From contig NZ_JAAAWN010000014.1 of the NCBI RefSeq assembly GCF_010500865.1, forward strand, positions 1 to 64,000: DNA of 64,000 bases. Direction: 5' to 3'. A program made the position numbers and the translations under genes. Positions 1 to 9,109 of this stretch are shown here, one piece after another (position 1 is the stretch's first letter; every line of letters starts with the position of its first letter). This DNA is from Alteromonas profundi. Its GTDB lineage: Bacteria > Pseudomonadota > Gammaproteobacteria > Enterobacterales > Alteromonadaceae. The notes under the pieces are model-generated. The model worked only from the letters and a program-made list of their open reading frames with translations. It searched no databases and was not told the DNA's origin.

Positions 1-533
1 GCTGTCGCTTGCCGAATACGATTCACTATGCGACAGTGGAAAGCTGCACTCAAATGGTACAGCTCTATAGTAGACGGGGCCTGGGCCGGATGTGCATGAA
101 ATTAAATTCGTGGGGATCCCTCAGGGTTAGTGTACCCTTTACGCGTATGGATTCTGGTGTGTTAGAAGAAGCGCCATTGTGGGAGCAACCCGGATTTTTG
201 CCTATACTAAAACTTATCGTGGGTGGGTTAGTTATAATAGTGCTTATCATTTTTGTGATAAGACCTATGTTACGTCGTTTGATAAATCCAGATGAGAGCA
301 AAGATGTTGAAGACTTTGATGCTGATGAAGGGCTGGATCTTGGTGATGAAACGATTAGTATGCTGTCTTCAGACTTCGATGAAGGTCAGGTAGGCTTCGC
401 GGCCGATGGTTCACTAATGTTACCTGACCTGCATAAAGACGAAGATGTATTAAAAGCGGTTCGTGCGCTCGTTGCAAACGAACCTGAATTGTCAGCCCAA
501 GTTGTTAAGGGCTGGCTGATGCAAGATGAGTAA
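1..533 (+). CDS. fliF: FliF, flagellar MS-ring protein (C-terminal part; 5' end out of frame)
   Basis: This is the C-terminal end of FliF, the inner-membrane MS-ring protein on which the C-ring and export gate assemble. From about position 120 one frame reads LRVSVPF, then the family's PLWEQPGF, a single membrane helix (residues LKLIVGGLVIIVLIIFVI), and an acidic cytoplasmic tail ending in a helix that binds FliG. Before 120 the expected FliF sequence is present but broken over three frames: LAEYDSL (frame 2, about 8-28), ATVES (frame 3, 30-44), DVHEI (frame 2, 89-103), IRGD (frame 1, 106-117). Several small indels are therefore implied in the first 120 bases, by sequence error at a contig edge or real decay. 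fliG follows 13 bases later. The identity of the in-frame part is secure; the state of the gene upstream is unknown. Confidence 0.88.
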   Translation, partial: CRLPNTIHYATVESCTQMVQLYSRRGLGRMCMKLNSWGSLRVSVPFTRMDSGVLEEAPLWEQPGFLPILKLIVGGLVIIVLIIFVIRPMLRRLINPDESKDVEDFDADEGLDLGDETISMLSSDFDEGQVGFAADGSLMLPDLHKDEDVLKAVRALVANEPELSAQVVKGWLMQDE

Positions 534-546
534 GTGAGAGCGTATT

Positions 547-1587
547 ATGGCTGAAGAACTCGCCAATATTGAAGAGCCGTCATACGACGTCAGTAAACTT
601 GAAGGTGTTGAGAAAGCGGCAATCTTATTGTTGAGTTTATCAGAAGAAGATGCGGCACAAATCCTTAAGCATCTTGAGCCTAAGCAAGTGCAAAAGCTAG
701 GTTCAGAGATGGCTAAAGTTGATGATATGACACAGACAAAAATTACTGCTGTGCATAAACACTTTATTGAAGAAATTCAAAACTACAGCACCATTGGTTT
801 CCAAAGCCAAGATTTCGTCAAGCGTGCGCTTACTGCTGCCTTAGGTGAAGACAAAGCCGCGAACCTTATTGATCAAATTCTAATGGGAAGCGGCGCTAAA
901 GGCCTGGACTCGTTGAAATGGATGGACTCGAAGCAAGTCGCCAGTATTATTCGTAACGAACACCCCCAAATTCAAACGATTGTGTTGTCGTACTTAGAGC
1001 CTGAACAAAGCGCCGAAATTTTGGCACAGTTTCCTGAGAAAGTGCGTCTTGACTTACTGATGCGTATTGCAAATCTTGAAGAAGTGCAGCCTGCTGCGCT
1101 GCAAGAGCTTAACGAAATTATGGAGAAACAGTTTGCTGGTCAAGCGGGTACCCAAGCGGCGAAAATGGGCGGCCTGAAATCTGCAGCAAATATCATGAAC
1201 TACCTCGATACGGCTATTGAAGGGCAGTTAATGGATGCTATCCGCGAGCAAGATGAAGAAATGAGCCAGCAGATTCAAGATCTTATGTTTGTGTTTGATA
1301 ACCTGATTGATGTAGACGATAAAGGTATTCAAGCTATCTTGCGTGAAGTACAGCAAGACGCCTTGTTGAAATCTATCAAGGGCGCAGACGAAGAGCTTAA
1401 AAACAAGATCATGAAAAACATGTCGAAACGTGCCGCTGAGATGCTATCTGACGATTTAGAAGCCTTAGGGCCCGTGCGTATTTCAGAGGTCGAAACCGCT
1501 CAAAAAGAGATCCTCTCTGTGGCCAGACGATTATCCGATTCAGGCGAGATTATGCTTGGCGGTGGTGGTGGCGAAGAGTTCTTGTAA
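547..1587 (+). CDS. fliG: FliG, flagellar motor switch/C-ring protein
   Basis: FliG is the C-ring protein that joins the MS ring (FliF), the switch proteins FliM/FliN and the stator torque site. The 346-residue product has the usual family length. Three armadillo-like domains are recognisable: an N-terminal FliF-binding region, a middle domain with the conserved EHPQ motif at residues 138-141 that contacts FliM, and a C-terminal domain with the charged torque helix before a glycine-rich tail ending GGGGEEFL. It starts 13 bases after fliF with a near-ideal operon spacing. The order fliF-fliG-fliH-fliI is standard for polar flagella. Confidence 0.97.
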   Translation: MAEELANIEEPSYDVSKLEGVEKAAILLLSLSEEDAAQILKHLEPKQVQKLGSEMAKVDDMTQTKITAVHKHFIEEIQNYSTIGFQSQDFVKRALTAALGEDKAANLIDQILMGSGAKGLDSLKWMDSKQVASIIRNEHPQIQTIVLSYLEPEQSAEILAQFPEKVRLDLLMRIANLEEVQPAALQELNEIMEKQFAGQAGTQAAKMGGLKSAANIMNYLDTAIEGQLMDAIREQDEEMSQQIQDLMFVFDNLIDVDDKGIQAILREVQQDALLKSIKGADEELKNKIMKNMSKRAAEMLSDDLEALGPVRISEVETAQKEILSVARRLSDSGEIMLGGGGGEEFL

Positions 1588-1679
1588 ACGCGTTATGAGC
1601 TCTTTTTTCGTCTATTTTGTTGCGGGTGCGTCTACGTGCATTGTGCTCAATAGTCATTTTAATTCAGCTAGGTAGTCAC

Positions 1680-2462
1680 ATGTCATCTACTAAAGGGTTT
1701 AGCGAGAACGAACGCAGCGAAGCAAAGAAATGGGACATTCCGTATGTAGAGGCGAAAGCAAAACAAACGGACGACGGCAAAACCAATGCATTAAACTTTC
1801 GCTCAGATTGGAAATATGAACCACCGGAGGAGGAGCAGGAGATTCTGCCGCCTACTGCCGAGGAAATAGAGGCCATTCGTCAGGCTGCACATGATGAAGG
1901 TTTCGCCCAAGGCAAAGCGCAAGGTTTTGAAGAAGGGAAACGAGAAGGATTAGAGCAAGGGTTAGCTGAAGGTCGCGAGACCGGTTACAACGAAGGATTA
2001 GCGCAAGGGCAGGAAGAAGGGCGAGGCGATGTTCAGGCCCAGGCTGAAGTATGGCAACAACTTGCCGAAAAATTACATGCCCCTTTATCACAAGCTAATG
2101 ATGAAACCAGAGACCAATTAGTTAAGCTCGCGGTCACCTTAGCACGCTCGGTACTTAAACTTGAGCCTGTGACTAATTCTGATGTCATCTTACAAGCCCT
2201 AAGTGAGGGCATGAAAGCGCTGCCTATCAATCAAACCCGCTACCAAATTCATATGCACCCAGAAGATATCGAATTGGTTACCTCTCACTTTGGTGAGCAA
2301 ACCATAAAAGATAAAGGCTGGTCGTTTGTAAGTACACCTACCATGCAGCGCGGTGGTTGCGATATAACCACTGAGCATAATGCGGTAGATGTTTCTATCG
2401 AACGTCGCTGTCGTGATGTTATTGATAAGTTTTTACTGAACCAAGGGTTATCTGATGACTAG
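1680..2462 (+). CDS. fliH: FliH, regulator of the flagellar export ATPase
   Basis: FliH forms a dimer that holds and restrains the ATPase FliI and anchors it to the C-ring. The 260-residue protein shows the family's hallmark run of glycine repeats (GxxxG heptad-like pattern, about residues 74-116), followed by the FliI-binding domain. I chose the ATG at 1680, which follows AGGT with correct spacing; the frame stays open upstream to 1617 but that extension (LRALCSIVILIQLG) is not FliH-like. The 3' end overlaps fliI by 8 bases, implying coupled translation. The 92-base gap after fliG holds no other gene. Confidence 0.93.
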   Translation: MSSTKGFSENERSEAKKWDIPYVEAKAKQTDDGKTNALNFRSDWKYEPPEEEQEILPPTAEEIEAIRQAAHDEGFAQGKAQGFEEGKREGLEQGLAEGRETGYNEGLAQGQEEGRGDVQAQAEVWQQLAEKLHAPLSQANDETRDQLVKLAVTLARSVLKLEPVTNSDVILQALSEGMKALPINQTRYQIHMHPEDIELVTSHFGEQTIKDKGWSFVSTPTMQRGGCDITTEHNAVDVSIERRCRDVIDKFLLNQGLSDD

Positions 2463-3789
2463 TCCCTGGCACGAGCATTTAACGTCGTTAACTAAGCAGG
2501 TAACTTCGCCTCCTATTGTGGCGGCGGGAAAGCTTGTACGGGGGATAGGCTTAACGTTAGAAGCTATTGGATGTCAACTGCCGGTGGGAAGTCAGTGTTT
2601 AGTGCAGACCATTGAAGGTGAGATAGAAGCGGAAGTCGTGGGTTTCGGCGATGATATTACCTACCTAATGCCTACCGAAGCGGTGAGGGGGATAGTCCCC
2701 GGTAGCCGCGTTATGCCGTTAAATCGCCAAGGTGGTTTGCCTGTGGGAATGGGCCTATTAGGCCGTGTTGTCGATGGTAACGGTCAACCTCTTGATGGTT
2801 TAGGCGAGATAGAAGCAGAAAGCCGAGCGCCCACTACCCGCCCACCCATGAACCCATTATTGCGCCGTCAGATTACCCAACCGATGGACGTAGGTGTACG
2901 CGCAATTAACGCACTTAATACCGTCGGCGTAGGCCAGCGTATGGGGTTATTTGCCGGCAGTGGTGTGGGTAAAAGTGTGCTACTTGGTATGATGACGCGA
3001 GGCTGTGAAGCAGATGTAGTGGTGGTGGGCCTAGTGGGGGAGCGGGGGCGAGAAGTAAAAGAGTTTATTCACGATATTCTCACCGAAGAAGAGCGCGCCC
3101 GCGCTGTTGTGGTTGCTGCGCCGGCGGATACCTCGCCATTAATGCGCTTAAAAGGCTGCGAGGCGGCGGTGACTATCGCTGAATATTTTCGCGACAAGGG
3201 AATGAATGTCCTACTTCTTATCGACTCTCTTACCCGTTATGCCATGGCTCAGCGAGAAATTGCCTTAGCCGTGGGCGAACCCCCTGCAACTAAAGGGTAT
3301 CCACCTTCCGTGTTCGCCCGCTTACCTGCGCTGGTTGAAAGGGCGGGTAACGGTAGTGAAAAGCAAGGTTCTATTACTGCTTTTTATACGGTGTTAACCG
3401 AAGGTGATGACTTACAAGACCCAGTAGCAGACGCGGCCAGGGCTATATTAGATGGTCACGTGGTGCTTTCCCGCGCGCTTGCTGATAGTGGACATTATCC
3501 TGCCATAGATATTGAGGCGTCGATCAGTCGAGTGATGCCTATGGTGGTCAGTGATGAGCATCAAACGATGGCGCGGCGTATACGCCAGGTGTACTCGAAC
3601 TATAAGCAAAATCAAGATCTCATATCCATAGGAGCTTACGCGAAGGGTTCTGACCCCCGCATCGATTTAGCTATAAGGGCAGAGCCTGCTATCAATGCAT
3701 TTTTGCAACAGGGGATGAAAAACACATTGCCCTATGATGAATGTTTAGAGGGCATGGCGGCGTTAGCGAAAGGGCTAGGGAATGGATAA
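2455..3789 (+). CDS. fliI: FliI, flagellum-specific export ATPase
   Basis: FliI is the F1-beta-like ATPase of the flagellar type III export system; it unloads chaperones and energises early export with FliH and FliJ. The 444-residue protein has the Walker A loop GSGVGKS at residues 168-174, a Walker B segment ending LLLIDSLTR, and the family pattern [15 protein letters not shown]. Its ATG lies inside the end of fliH, and fliJ follows after 11 bases. Length and domains are complete. Confidence 0.97.
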   Translation: MTSPWHEHLTSLTKQVTSPPIVAAGKLVRGIGLTLEAIGCQLPVGSQCLVQTIEGEIEAEVVGFGDDITYLMPTEAVRGIVPGSRVMPLNRQGGLPVGMGLLGRVVDGNGQPLDGLGEIEAESRAPTTRPPMNPLLRRQITQPMDVGVRAINALNTVGVGQRMGLFAGSGVGKSVLLGMMTRGCEADVVVVGLVGERGREVKEFIHDILTEEERARAVVVAAPADTSPLMRLKGCEAAVTIAEYFRDKGMNVLLLIDSLTRYAMAQREIALAVGEPPATKGYPPSVFARLPALVERAGNGSEKQGSITAFYTVLTEGDDLQDPVADAARAILDGHVVLSRALADSGHYPAIDIEASISRVMPMVVSDEHQTMARRIRQVYSNYKQNQDLISIGAYAKGSDPRIDLAIRAEPAINAFLQQGMKNTLPYDECLEGMAALAKGLGNG

Positions 3790-3800
3790 GGAGCGTTATT

Positions 3801-4247
3801 GTGTCTAAACAGTTAGAGCGTCTTGCCGAGTTCGAACGAGAAAAAGAGCAACAAGCGGCCCAATTATTTCAACAAGCACAATTAAACGTGAATCAACAAA
3901 AGCAAAAGTTGACGAGCTTAGAGCATTACAAACTCGATTATATACGCGGCATTCAACGCACCGGACAAGCAGGTGTCAGCGCCCAGCATTATCAACAACA
4001 TTTATCGTTTGTAGGCAAACTCGATAAGGCCTGCGAACAACAAATGAACGTAATAGCACGCGCTAACATGGCAGCAGATCAACGCAAACAAGTGTGGCTA
4101 AAGCAGCAGCAAAAAGTAAAAGCAGTAACTCTTTTGCTAGATAAAAAGCAACGCGCCGTTCAAGTGAAGGAAGCGAAGGCTGAGCAGGCAATGATGGATG
4201 AATTTGCCAGTCAGCGTTTTTTCCGCGCGAAGAAAACGTCTTTCTAA
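3801..4247 (+). CDS. fliJ: FliJ, flagellar export chaperone/central stalk
   Basis: FliJ is the coiled-coil subunit that sits in the FliI hexamer like F1-gamma and connects it with FlhA. The product of 148 residues is almost all helix, rich in Gln, Lys and Glu (QLERLAEFEREKEQQAAQ), with the two-stranded coiled coil expected of the family. The start is a GTG at 3801 preceded by AAGGAG. An upstream ATG at 3741 in the same frame lies in fliI and has no family support. The operon unit seems to end here: 260 non-coding bases follow. Confidence 0.9.
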   Translation: MSKQLERLAEFEREKEQQAAQLFQQAQLNVNQQKQKLTSLEHYKLDYIRGIQRTGQAGVSAQHYQQHLSFVGKLDKACEQQMNVIARANMAADQRKQVWLKQQQKVKAVTLLLDKKQRAVQVKEAKAEQAMMDEFASQRFFRAKKTSF

Positions 4248-4309
4248 ACCCTATCGTTACCTCTCCATAAGGGCCTGGCGCCACGCCGCGCAGAAATAAA
4301 TATCCGAAG

Positions 4310-4325
4310 TGGAACGCTCCTTGCA
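4310..4325 (+). promoter_or_regulatory. Candidate sigma-54 promoter before fliK
   Basis: TGGAAC, five bases, TTGCA: GG and GC are exactly ten bases apart, as required by sigma-54, with one departure from the TGGCAC half. Transcription would begin near 4336, leaving a leader of about 170 bases before fliK. In Vibrio and Pseudomonas many middle flagellar genes are driven by sigma-54 and FlrC/FleR, which agrees with this placement. The match is by eye. Confidence 0.55.
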
Positions 4326-4507
4326 AAACCAGCATATATAAATGCCTATGGGGTGGGTAAAGCGAGCTAATTGATCGTGTACTCATCTCACTTTGTACCA
4401 AGATGAAATATTAAAAATCAGCGTAATATCAACGCAATAAGAATATCGTTTAGGTACAACAATAATAGTTTACTGACTGTATAGTCACTGTAGGACGGTA
4501 AAAACAT

Positions 4508-6910
4508 ATGATGCAACAAGTTGCCGCGAGTCATTCAGAGGTTGCCGCTTTACCCTTTTCTGCCAGTAGCACTGCGAAAGCGGTAGAGGCGGGCTTAGAA
4601 GCTGAAAAAAGTACAGATAACAGTCAGGCGTTTCAGGCACTGTATCGTGATGCAAAGTCAACAGGCGCCCAGCCACGCAATCATCACGATAATGCGCGGC
4701 AATCGCAAAACACAGATACAGCATCGTCGTCACTAGCGGGGAAACGAGATTCCTCCACCGACGTCAATACGGATTTACCTGATGCACATACAGATGCTAC
4801 AGATACAGATGGCCACCAATCTGCTACCCCGGTGGCAGGTAAACGAGATACCTCTACCGATGTAAATACTGACCTTCCCCCGAGACACACAGATACATCC
4901 ACTGATGATGCTAGGAATGTCGCTCGCCTAGAGAGTGAAAAACGAGACAGCGCTACAGACGTACATACCGATCTGCCGTCGGCGCCAACGGATAGTAACG
5001 AGGAGGGGATTTCTCAGCAGGTTACGATTGTTCCCGATAACGATCAACAATTATCAGGCGGTTTACACCCAGCAGATAATACCTCTGGGGAAGGGACAAT
5101 CCCTGCCACATTGAATGGGTATTCCCAGCCTCATCAACAAGAGGGTATAGACGAAGTATATGAGGTGGATAAAAACGGGAAAAAGTTAGCAGATCCTATT
5201 TATACCAGCCTGCCTATCGATGAAGAAAGCGCATCAGCGAGTGATTTCTTAACGCAAAGCCAAGCCGACAAAGCGGCAAATCAAACCGATACATCTTGGG
5301 TTGATTTTATCGATGCGGTGAGAAAAACTCAGGGCAATACCTCACTTGAGAAACCGGGACAGGATGGTGGTGTCAAGCATGATGACATGAGCGAGGCGCT
5401 TGCTGCTTTGGGTATGTCTGCGAGTAATAGCGCAGAAGATACCGAACTAAGTGCGCTAATGCGTCAATTCAGTGGCGAAGGTGTAGATGCTGGTGGTCTA
5501 AACGAGACAGAGACGGTAAAAATAGCCGAGCAGCTATTCACGCAGTTATCGACAGACGACACTAAGCTTAGCGAAGAAACTATCGCCTCTTTAAAAGCAC
5601 TTGCAGCAGCCTTGAGCGACATGAGCGGTAGCACAAAGGCGCCATCTAGCGGCGAACTAAAAAACGGCGAAGTAAGTGATGAAGCATTATCACTAGATGC
5701 ATTGCTTGCTCAATTCGCGGCCCCATCTGAGAAAACGGCCACACATCCAAGCAGCACTGGCGAACAAGATGTTGACAGTAACCTACGCGATGGCGAAGCC
5801 TTAGCCGATGAAACTACACCTAACCAAGCCCTAAGTGAAGATGAGCAGCTCATTCTTAGCTTATTCAACGATGCATTAAATGAAGCCGCGCAGCGGGTTT
5901 CTGACGCGCAAAGCAGTGCGGCACAAACTAGCAGTACCGAGCAGGGTTTAACCAATAGCGCCGAGCCTACGTTGGCGGGGCAAACGCCTTTTGCTAGCAG
6001 CACTATAACGGGGGAAACGGTGGAAGAATCTGGCCGTTTATTATTAGATTCACTCGCCAGCCTTAGCCCTCAAAGTGCGCAAAAGGCCACAGAAGCCCTT
6101 GCTGAACGTGTGGTTTCTAGTTTACCTGTAGCCTCTAGCACCAATCAGCAAGAGGCAATAAAAGGTAATATCATCGCAGGTATTAATGAGTATCAACAGC
6201 AGGTAGCGCAAGGCCGAGAGCCTGGCATCGACCTTTCAACTATCGTCGAGCAAGCGGCCCTTGATGCAGGTTTACCTTTAGCACACGCTCAGCAGCTTAT
6301 GGCAGGCGTAGAAGCACAGGCTGGTCAGTTTTTACAGTTAGTTCACAACACCCAAAGCGCCGCACACAACGCCCTTGCAACCCAGTTTTTAACGGTAGAC
6401 AGCCAGATAACCGAAACCCAACAAATACGCAGCGAAGCGTCAAAATCTCAACAGCAATTCGAGGGCTTTGATAAGGCCGTCAATATTCATAAGCCGGAAG
6501 GCCAACAACAGTTAAACGAAAAAATTCGCTGGATGGTTAATGCGCGTAATACCATGGCGGAAATTAGACTGGACCCTCCAGAACTTGGCAGTATGCAAGT
6601 TAGAGTGAATGTGTCCGGCGATGCAGCCAGCGTCAGCTTTGTAGTGCAGTCGCAACATGCGAAAGAAGTGCTGGCTGATGCCATGCCGAAGTTGCGAGAT
6701 ATGTTAAGTGAACAGGGCATTGAGCTAGGTGATGCCCAAGTACGAAAAGATAACTCATCTCAAAGTGGCGAACAAAATGGCCAGCAACTTGCAGGTTCAA
6801 ATAACAACGATGGCGCTGCCGATGCTGACGGTATTGCCGCCGGTGAGGGACAAATTATTGAGCAGGCGGTAAGCCGAGAGGCGAAAGGTGGGATTGATTA
6901 CTATGCATAA
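4508..6910 (+). CDS. fliK: FliK, hook-length control protein
   Basis: FliK measures the hook and switches export specificity through FlhB. The 800-residue product is long for the family. Its C-terminal domain is clear: LDPPELGSMQVRV (the substrate-switch core) followed by a helix containing LRDMLSEQGIEL and a Gln/Asn/Gly-rich tail. The rest is low-complexity Ser/Thr/Asp/Gln-rich ruler sequence, with three related units of period 33 residues near the N-terminus (residues 78, 111, 144). Two ATG codons are adjacent (4508 and 4511); TAGGACGG precedes them. It has its own candidate promoter and a 260-base upstream gap. Confidence 0.9.
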   Translation: MMQQVAASHSEVAALPFSASSTAKAVEAGLEAEKSTDNSQAFQALYRDAKSTGAQPRNHHDNARQSQNTDTASSSLAGKRDSSTDVNTDLPDAHTDATDTDGHQSATPVAGKRDTSTDVNTDLPPRHTDTSTDDARNVARLESEKRDSATDVHTDLPSAPTDSNEEGISQQVTIVPDNDQQLSGGLHPADNTSGEGTIPATLNGYSQPHQQEGIDEVYEVDKNGKKLADPIYTSLPIDEESASASDFLTQSQADKAANQTDTSWVDFIDAVRKTQGNTSLEKPGQDGGVKHDDMSEALAALGMSASNSAEDTELSALMRQFSGEGVDAGGLNETETVKIAEQLFTQLSTDDTKLSEETIASLKALAAALSDMSGSTKAPSSGELKNGEVSDEALSLDALLAQFAAPSEKTATHPSSTGEQDVDSNLRDGEALADETTPNQALSEDEQLILSLFNDALNEAAQRVSDAQSSAAQTSSTEQGLTNSAEPTLAGQTPFASSTITGETVEESGRLLLDSLASLSPQSAQKATEALAERVVSSLPVASSTNQQEAIKGNIIAGINEYQQQVAQGREPGIDLSTIVEQAALDAGLPLAHAQQLMAGVEAQAGQFLQLVHNTQSAAHNALATQFLTVDSQITETQQIRSEASKSQQQFEGFDKAVNIHKPEGQQQLNEKIRWMVNARNTMAEIRLDPPELGSMQVRVNVSGDAASVSFVVQSQHAKEVLADAMPKLRDMLSEQGIELGDAQVRKDNSSQSGEQNGQQLAGSNNNDGAADADGIAAGEGQIIEQAVSREAKGGIDYYA
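4739..4993 (+). repeat. Three in-frame units of period 99 bases inside fliK
   Basis: Units begin at 4739, 4838 and 4937, exactly 99 bases (33 codons) apart. The first 19 residues of each are alike: GKRDSSTDVNTDLPDAHTD, GKRDTSTDVNTDLPPRHTD, EKRDSATDVHTDLPSAPTD; the remaining 14 residues have diverged. Many matching codons differ at third positions (for example GTC/GTA, ACG/ACT, GAT/GAC), so the peptide has been kept while the DNA has drifted. Confidence 0.85.
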
Positions 6911-6938
6911 TCAGAGAAAGTCGCGCATTTGTTGATGC

Positions 6939-6987
6939 GGGCGATAGTATTAGGCGAACGATTGCTCGTAAATGCGAAATATCGCCC
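6939..6987 (+). other. Inverted repeat between fliK and fliL
   Basis: GGGCGATA (6939-6946) pairs with TATCGCCC (6980-6987) around a 33-base loop that itself has weak CGA/TCG pairing. It lies in the 146-base gap between fliK and fliL. It has no T-run directly after it, so it may be an mRNA stability element or a weak terminator rather than a full stop. Confidence 0.45.
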
Positions 6988-7056
6988 TTCTCAGCATTGC
7001 CATTTATAGCTGAAACTTGATAATACCTACCTAGACGTAATATTAACGGAATAAAC

Positions 7057-7590
7057 ATGGCTGACGAAGAGTTACAAATTGAGGAAGGCGGCAATAAAAA
7101 AAGCAAAATGATGCTTATTATCATTCTTGCCATTGTGCTAGTAGGTGGGGGCGCAGCCGCTTATTTTTTCTTGTTTGCAGGGGATGATTCGCCAGCAGTT
7201 GATCAACTCGCAGAGGTAGATCAGCAAGCTGCATCGTCAAGTAGGGCCGCCTCAGCGAATGCTGAGATAGGCACAGCGCTATATGTAGCCATGCCACGGC
7301 CCTTTGTATTCAATGTGCCGGGGACCGGGCGAGATAGGTTAGTGCAAATTAAAGTGCAGTTGTTAGTACGCGGCAGTGATAACGAAGAGTTGGCGAAAAC
7401 GCATATTCCGCTTATCGAAGGCGCACTATTACAGGTGTTTAGTAGCGCAAATGCCGATGATTTAGTCACCGAAGCCGGTAAAGTCGAGTTACGTGAGCAA
7501 GCCGTAACAGAAGTGAAAAAAGTACTACGAGATTTAACGGGAAGCGACGTGGTTGAACGCGTTTTGTTTACCGGTTTCGTAATGCAATAA
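7057..7590 (+). CDS. fliL: FliL, flagellar basal-body-associated stator protein
   Basis: FliL is an inner-membrane protein that rings and supports the MotAB/PomAB stators. The 177-residue product has a short charged cytoplasmic N-terminus, one membrane helix (about residues 20-40, MMLIIILAIVLVGGG), a linker rich in Ala/Ser, and the periplasmic stomatin-like domain (VFNVPG through VERVLFTGFVMQ). The terminal FTGFVMQ matches the family. It starts a block fliL-M-N-O-P-Q-R-flhB with short gaps or overlaps. Confidence 0.93.
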   Translation: MADEELQIEEGGNKKSKMMLIIILAIVLVGGGAAAYFFLFAGDDSPAVDQLAEVDQQAASSSRAASANAEIGTALYVAMPRPFVFNVPGTGRDRLVQIKVQLLVRGSDNEELAKTHIPLIEGALLQVFSSANADDLVTEAGKVELREQAVTEVKKVLRDLTGSDVVERVLFTGFVMQ

Positions 7591-7603
7591 CAGGTATAAA
7601 ACT

Positions 7604-8662
7604 GTGAGTGATTTACTATCTCAAGATGAAATCGATGCCCTATTACACGGGGTAGATGATGTAGAAGAAGAAGAGGTTGGCGGCGCCGACTCTGACGCTT
7701 CTACACTCGAGTACGACTTTTCCTCGCAGGACAGAATTGTGCGTGGGCGAATGCCTACGCTTGAAATTGTGAACGAGCGATTTGCGCGGCATATGCGCGT
7801 TAGCCTTTTTAATATGATGCGTCGGTCTGCTGAAGTGTCGATAAACGGCATTCAGATGATTAAGTTTGGCGAGTATATTCATACGCTATTCGTGCCCACG
7901 AGTTTGAATATGGTGCGGTTTCGTCCATTAAAAGGTACCGGGCTTATTACTATGGAAGCCCGCTTAGTTTTTATTTTGGTGGATAACTTTTTTGGCGGTG
8001 ATGGACGATATCACGCCAAAATTGAAGGGCGCGAATTTACGCCCACAGAACGACGTATTATTCAGATGCTACTGAAAATCATCTTTGAGGATTACAAAGA
8101 GGCGTGGGCGCCCGTTATGGATGTGTCGTTTGAGTATCTCGACTCAGAAGTTAACCCAGCGATGGCGAACATTGTCAGTCCAACGGAAGTGGTTGTTATA
8201 AGCTCGTTTCATATTGAGTTAGATGGCGGGGGAGGCGATTTCCACGTTTCACTACCCTATTCAATGTTAGAGCCTATACGTGAATTGCTAGACGCTGGTG
8301 TTCAAAGTGATAAAGAAGACACAGACTTACGTTGGAGTAAGGCACTGCGTGACGAAATTATGGACGTGAAGGTGGCACTTACCACCCACATGTTGGACGT
8401 TGATGTGCCACTTCGTGATGTTATGGAGTTTACGCCGGGTGACATTATTCCAGTGGAAATGCCGGAACACATTACGGTGCTTATTGAAGAGTTGCCAACG
8501 TTTAGAGCGAAACTAGGACGTTCACGAGACAATCTCGCGCTTAAAATAGTAGAAAAAATTGCAAGGCCGACTTCTGTGAAGTCTGAGCTACAGTTATTAA
8601 CCCGCGGCGGGCGCATTATTGATAATGACGCAGAGCTGCAAGTACTCGAAGAAGACCTGTAA
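7604..8662 (+). CDS. fliM: FliM, flagellar motor switch protein
   Basis: FliM is the C-ring protein that receives CheY-phosphate and flips rotation. The 352-residue protein begins with the CheY-binding peptide LLSQDEIDALL at residues 4-14, followed by the CheC-like middle domain and the C-terminal SpoA domain that pairs with FliN. The start codon is GTG at 7604, chosen because the CheY-binding peptide begins directly after it. It lies 13 bases after fliL. Confidence 0.97.
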   Translation: MSDLLSQDEIDALLHGVDDVEEEEVGGADSDASTLEYDFSSQDRIVRGRMPTLEIVNERFARHMRVSLFNMMRRSAEVSINGIQMIKFGEYIHTLFVPTSLNMVRFRPLKGTGLITMEARLVFILVDNFFGGDGRYHAKIEGREFTPTERRIIQMLLKIIFEDYKEAWAPVMDVSFEYLDSEVNPAMANIVSPTEVVVISSFHIELDGGGGDFHVSLPYSMLEPIRELLDAGVQSDKEDTDLRWSKALRDEIMDVKVALTTHMLDVDVPLRDVMEFTPGDIIPVEMPEHITVLIEELPTFRAKLGRSRDNLALKIVEKIARPTSVKSELQLLTRGGRIIDNDAELQVLEEDL

Positions 8663-8679
8663 GGTAAGGGGAGACTCCC

Positions 8680-9081
8680 ATGAGTGAAGATGGTATGGAC
8701 GACTGGGCTGCTGCGATGGCAGAACAGGCAGAATCTGAAGATGCGGAACAAGATGGTGATGACGTGCGGGTTGCCGAACTTGACGAATTAAGCGACGATG
8801 CGCCTATCAGCCAAGAAGAAAAAAAGAAACTGGATACAATATTGGATATCCCCGTCACCATTTCGATGGAAGTCGGTCGTAGTCAAATTAGTATCCGAAA
8901 TCTGTTACAGTTGAACCAGGGCTCTGTGGTTGAACTGGATCGTGTCGCCGGTGAACCATTAGATGTATTGGTAAATGGCACGTTGATTGCTCATGGTGAA
9001 GTAGTAGTGGTCAACGACAAATTCGGTATCCGGTTAACAGATGTTATTAGTCAAATTGAGAGAATTAAGAAGCTTAGATAA
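8680..9081 (+). CDS. fliN: FliN, flagellar motor switch protein
   Basis: FliN forms the base of the C-ring and is a docking site for FliH. The 133-residue product has an acidic, flexible N-terminus (about residues 1-50) and a C-terminal SpoA domain (VTISMEVGRSQISI through GIRLTDVISQIERIKKL). RBS AGGTAAGGGG precedes the ATG. fliO begins 28 bases later. Confidence 0.96.
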   Translation: MSEDGMDDWAAAMAEQAESEDAEQDGDDVRVAELDELSDDAPISQEEKKKLDTILDIPVTISMEVGRSQISIRNLLQLNQGSVVELDRVAGEPLDVLVNGTLIAHGEVVVVNDKFGIRLTDVISQIERIKKLR

Positions 9082-9109
9082 ATCTTCTTTTAAAATAAGG
9101 GGTTGCGCA

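Noticed and set aside
6945..6975. Possible sigma-54 promoter before fliL
   Set aside because: AGGCGAACGATTGC has GG and GC nine bases apart; sigma-54 needs ten.
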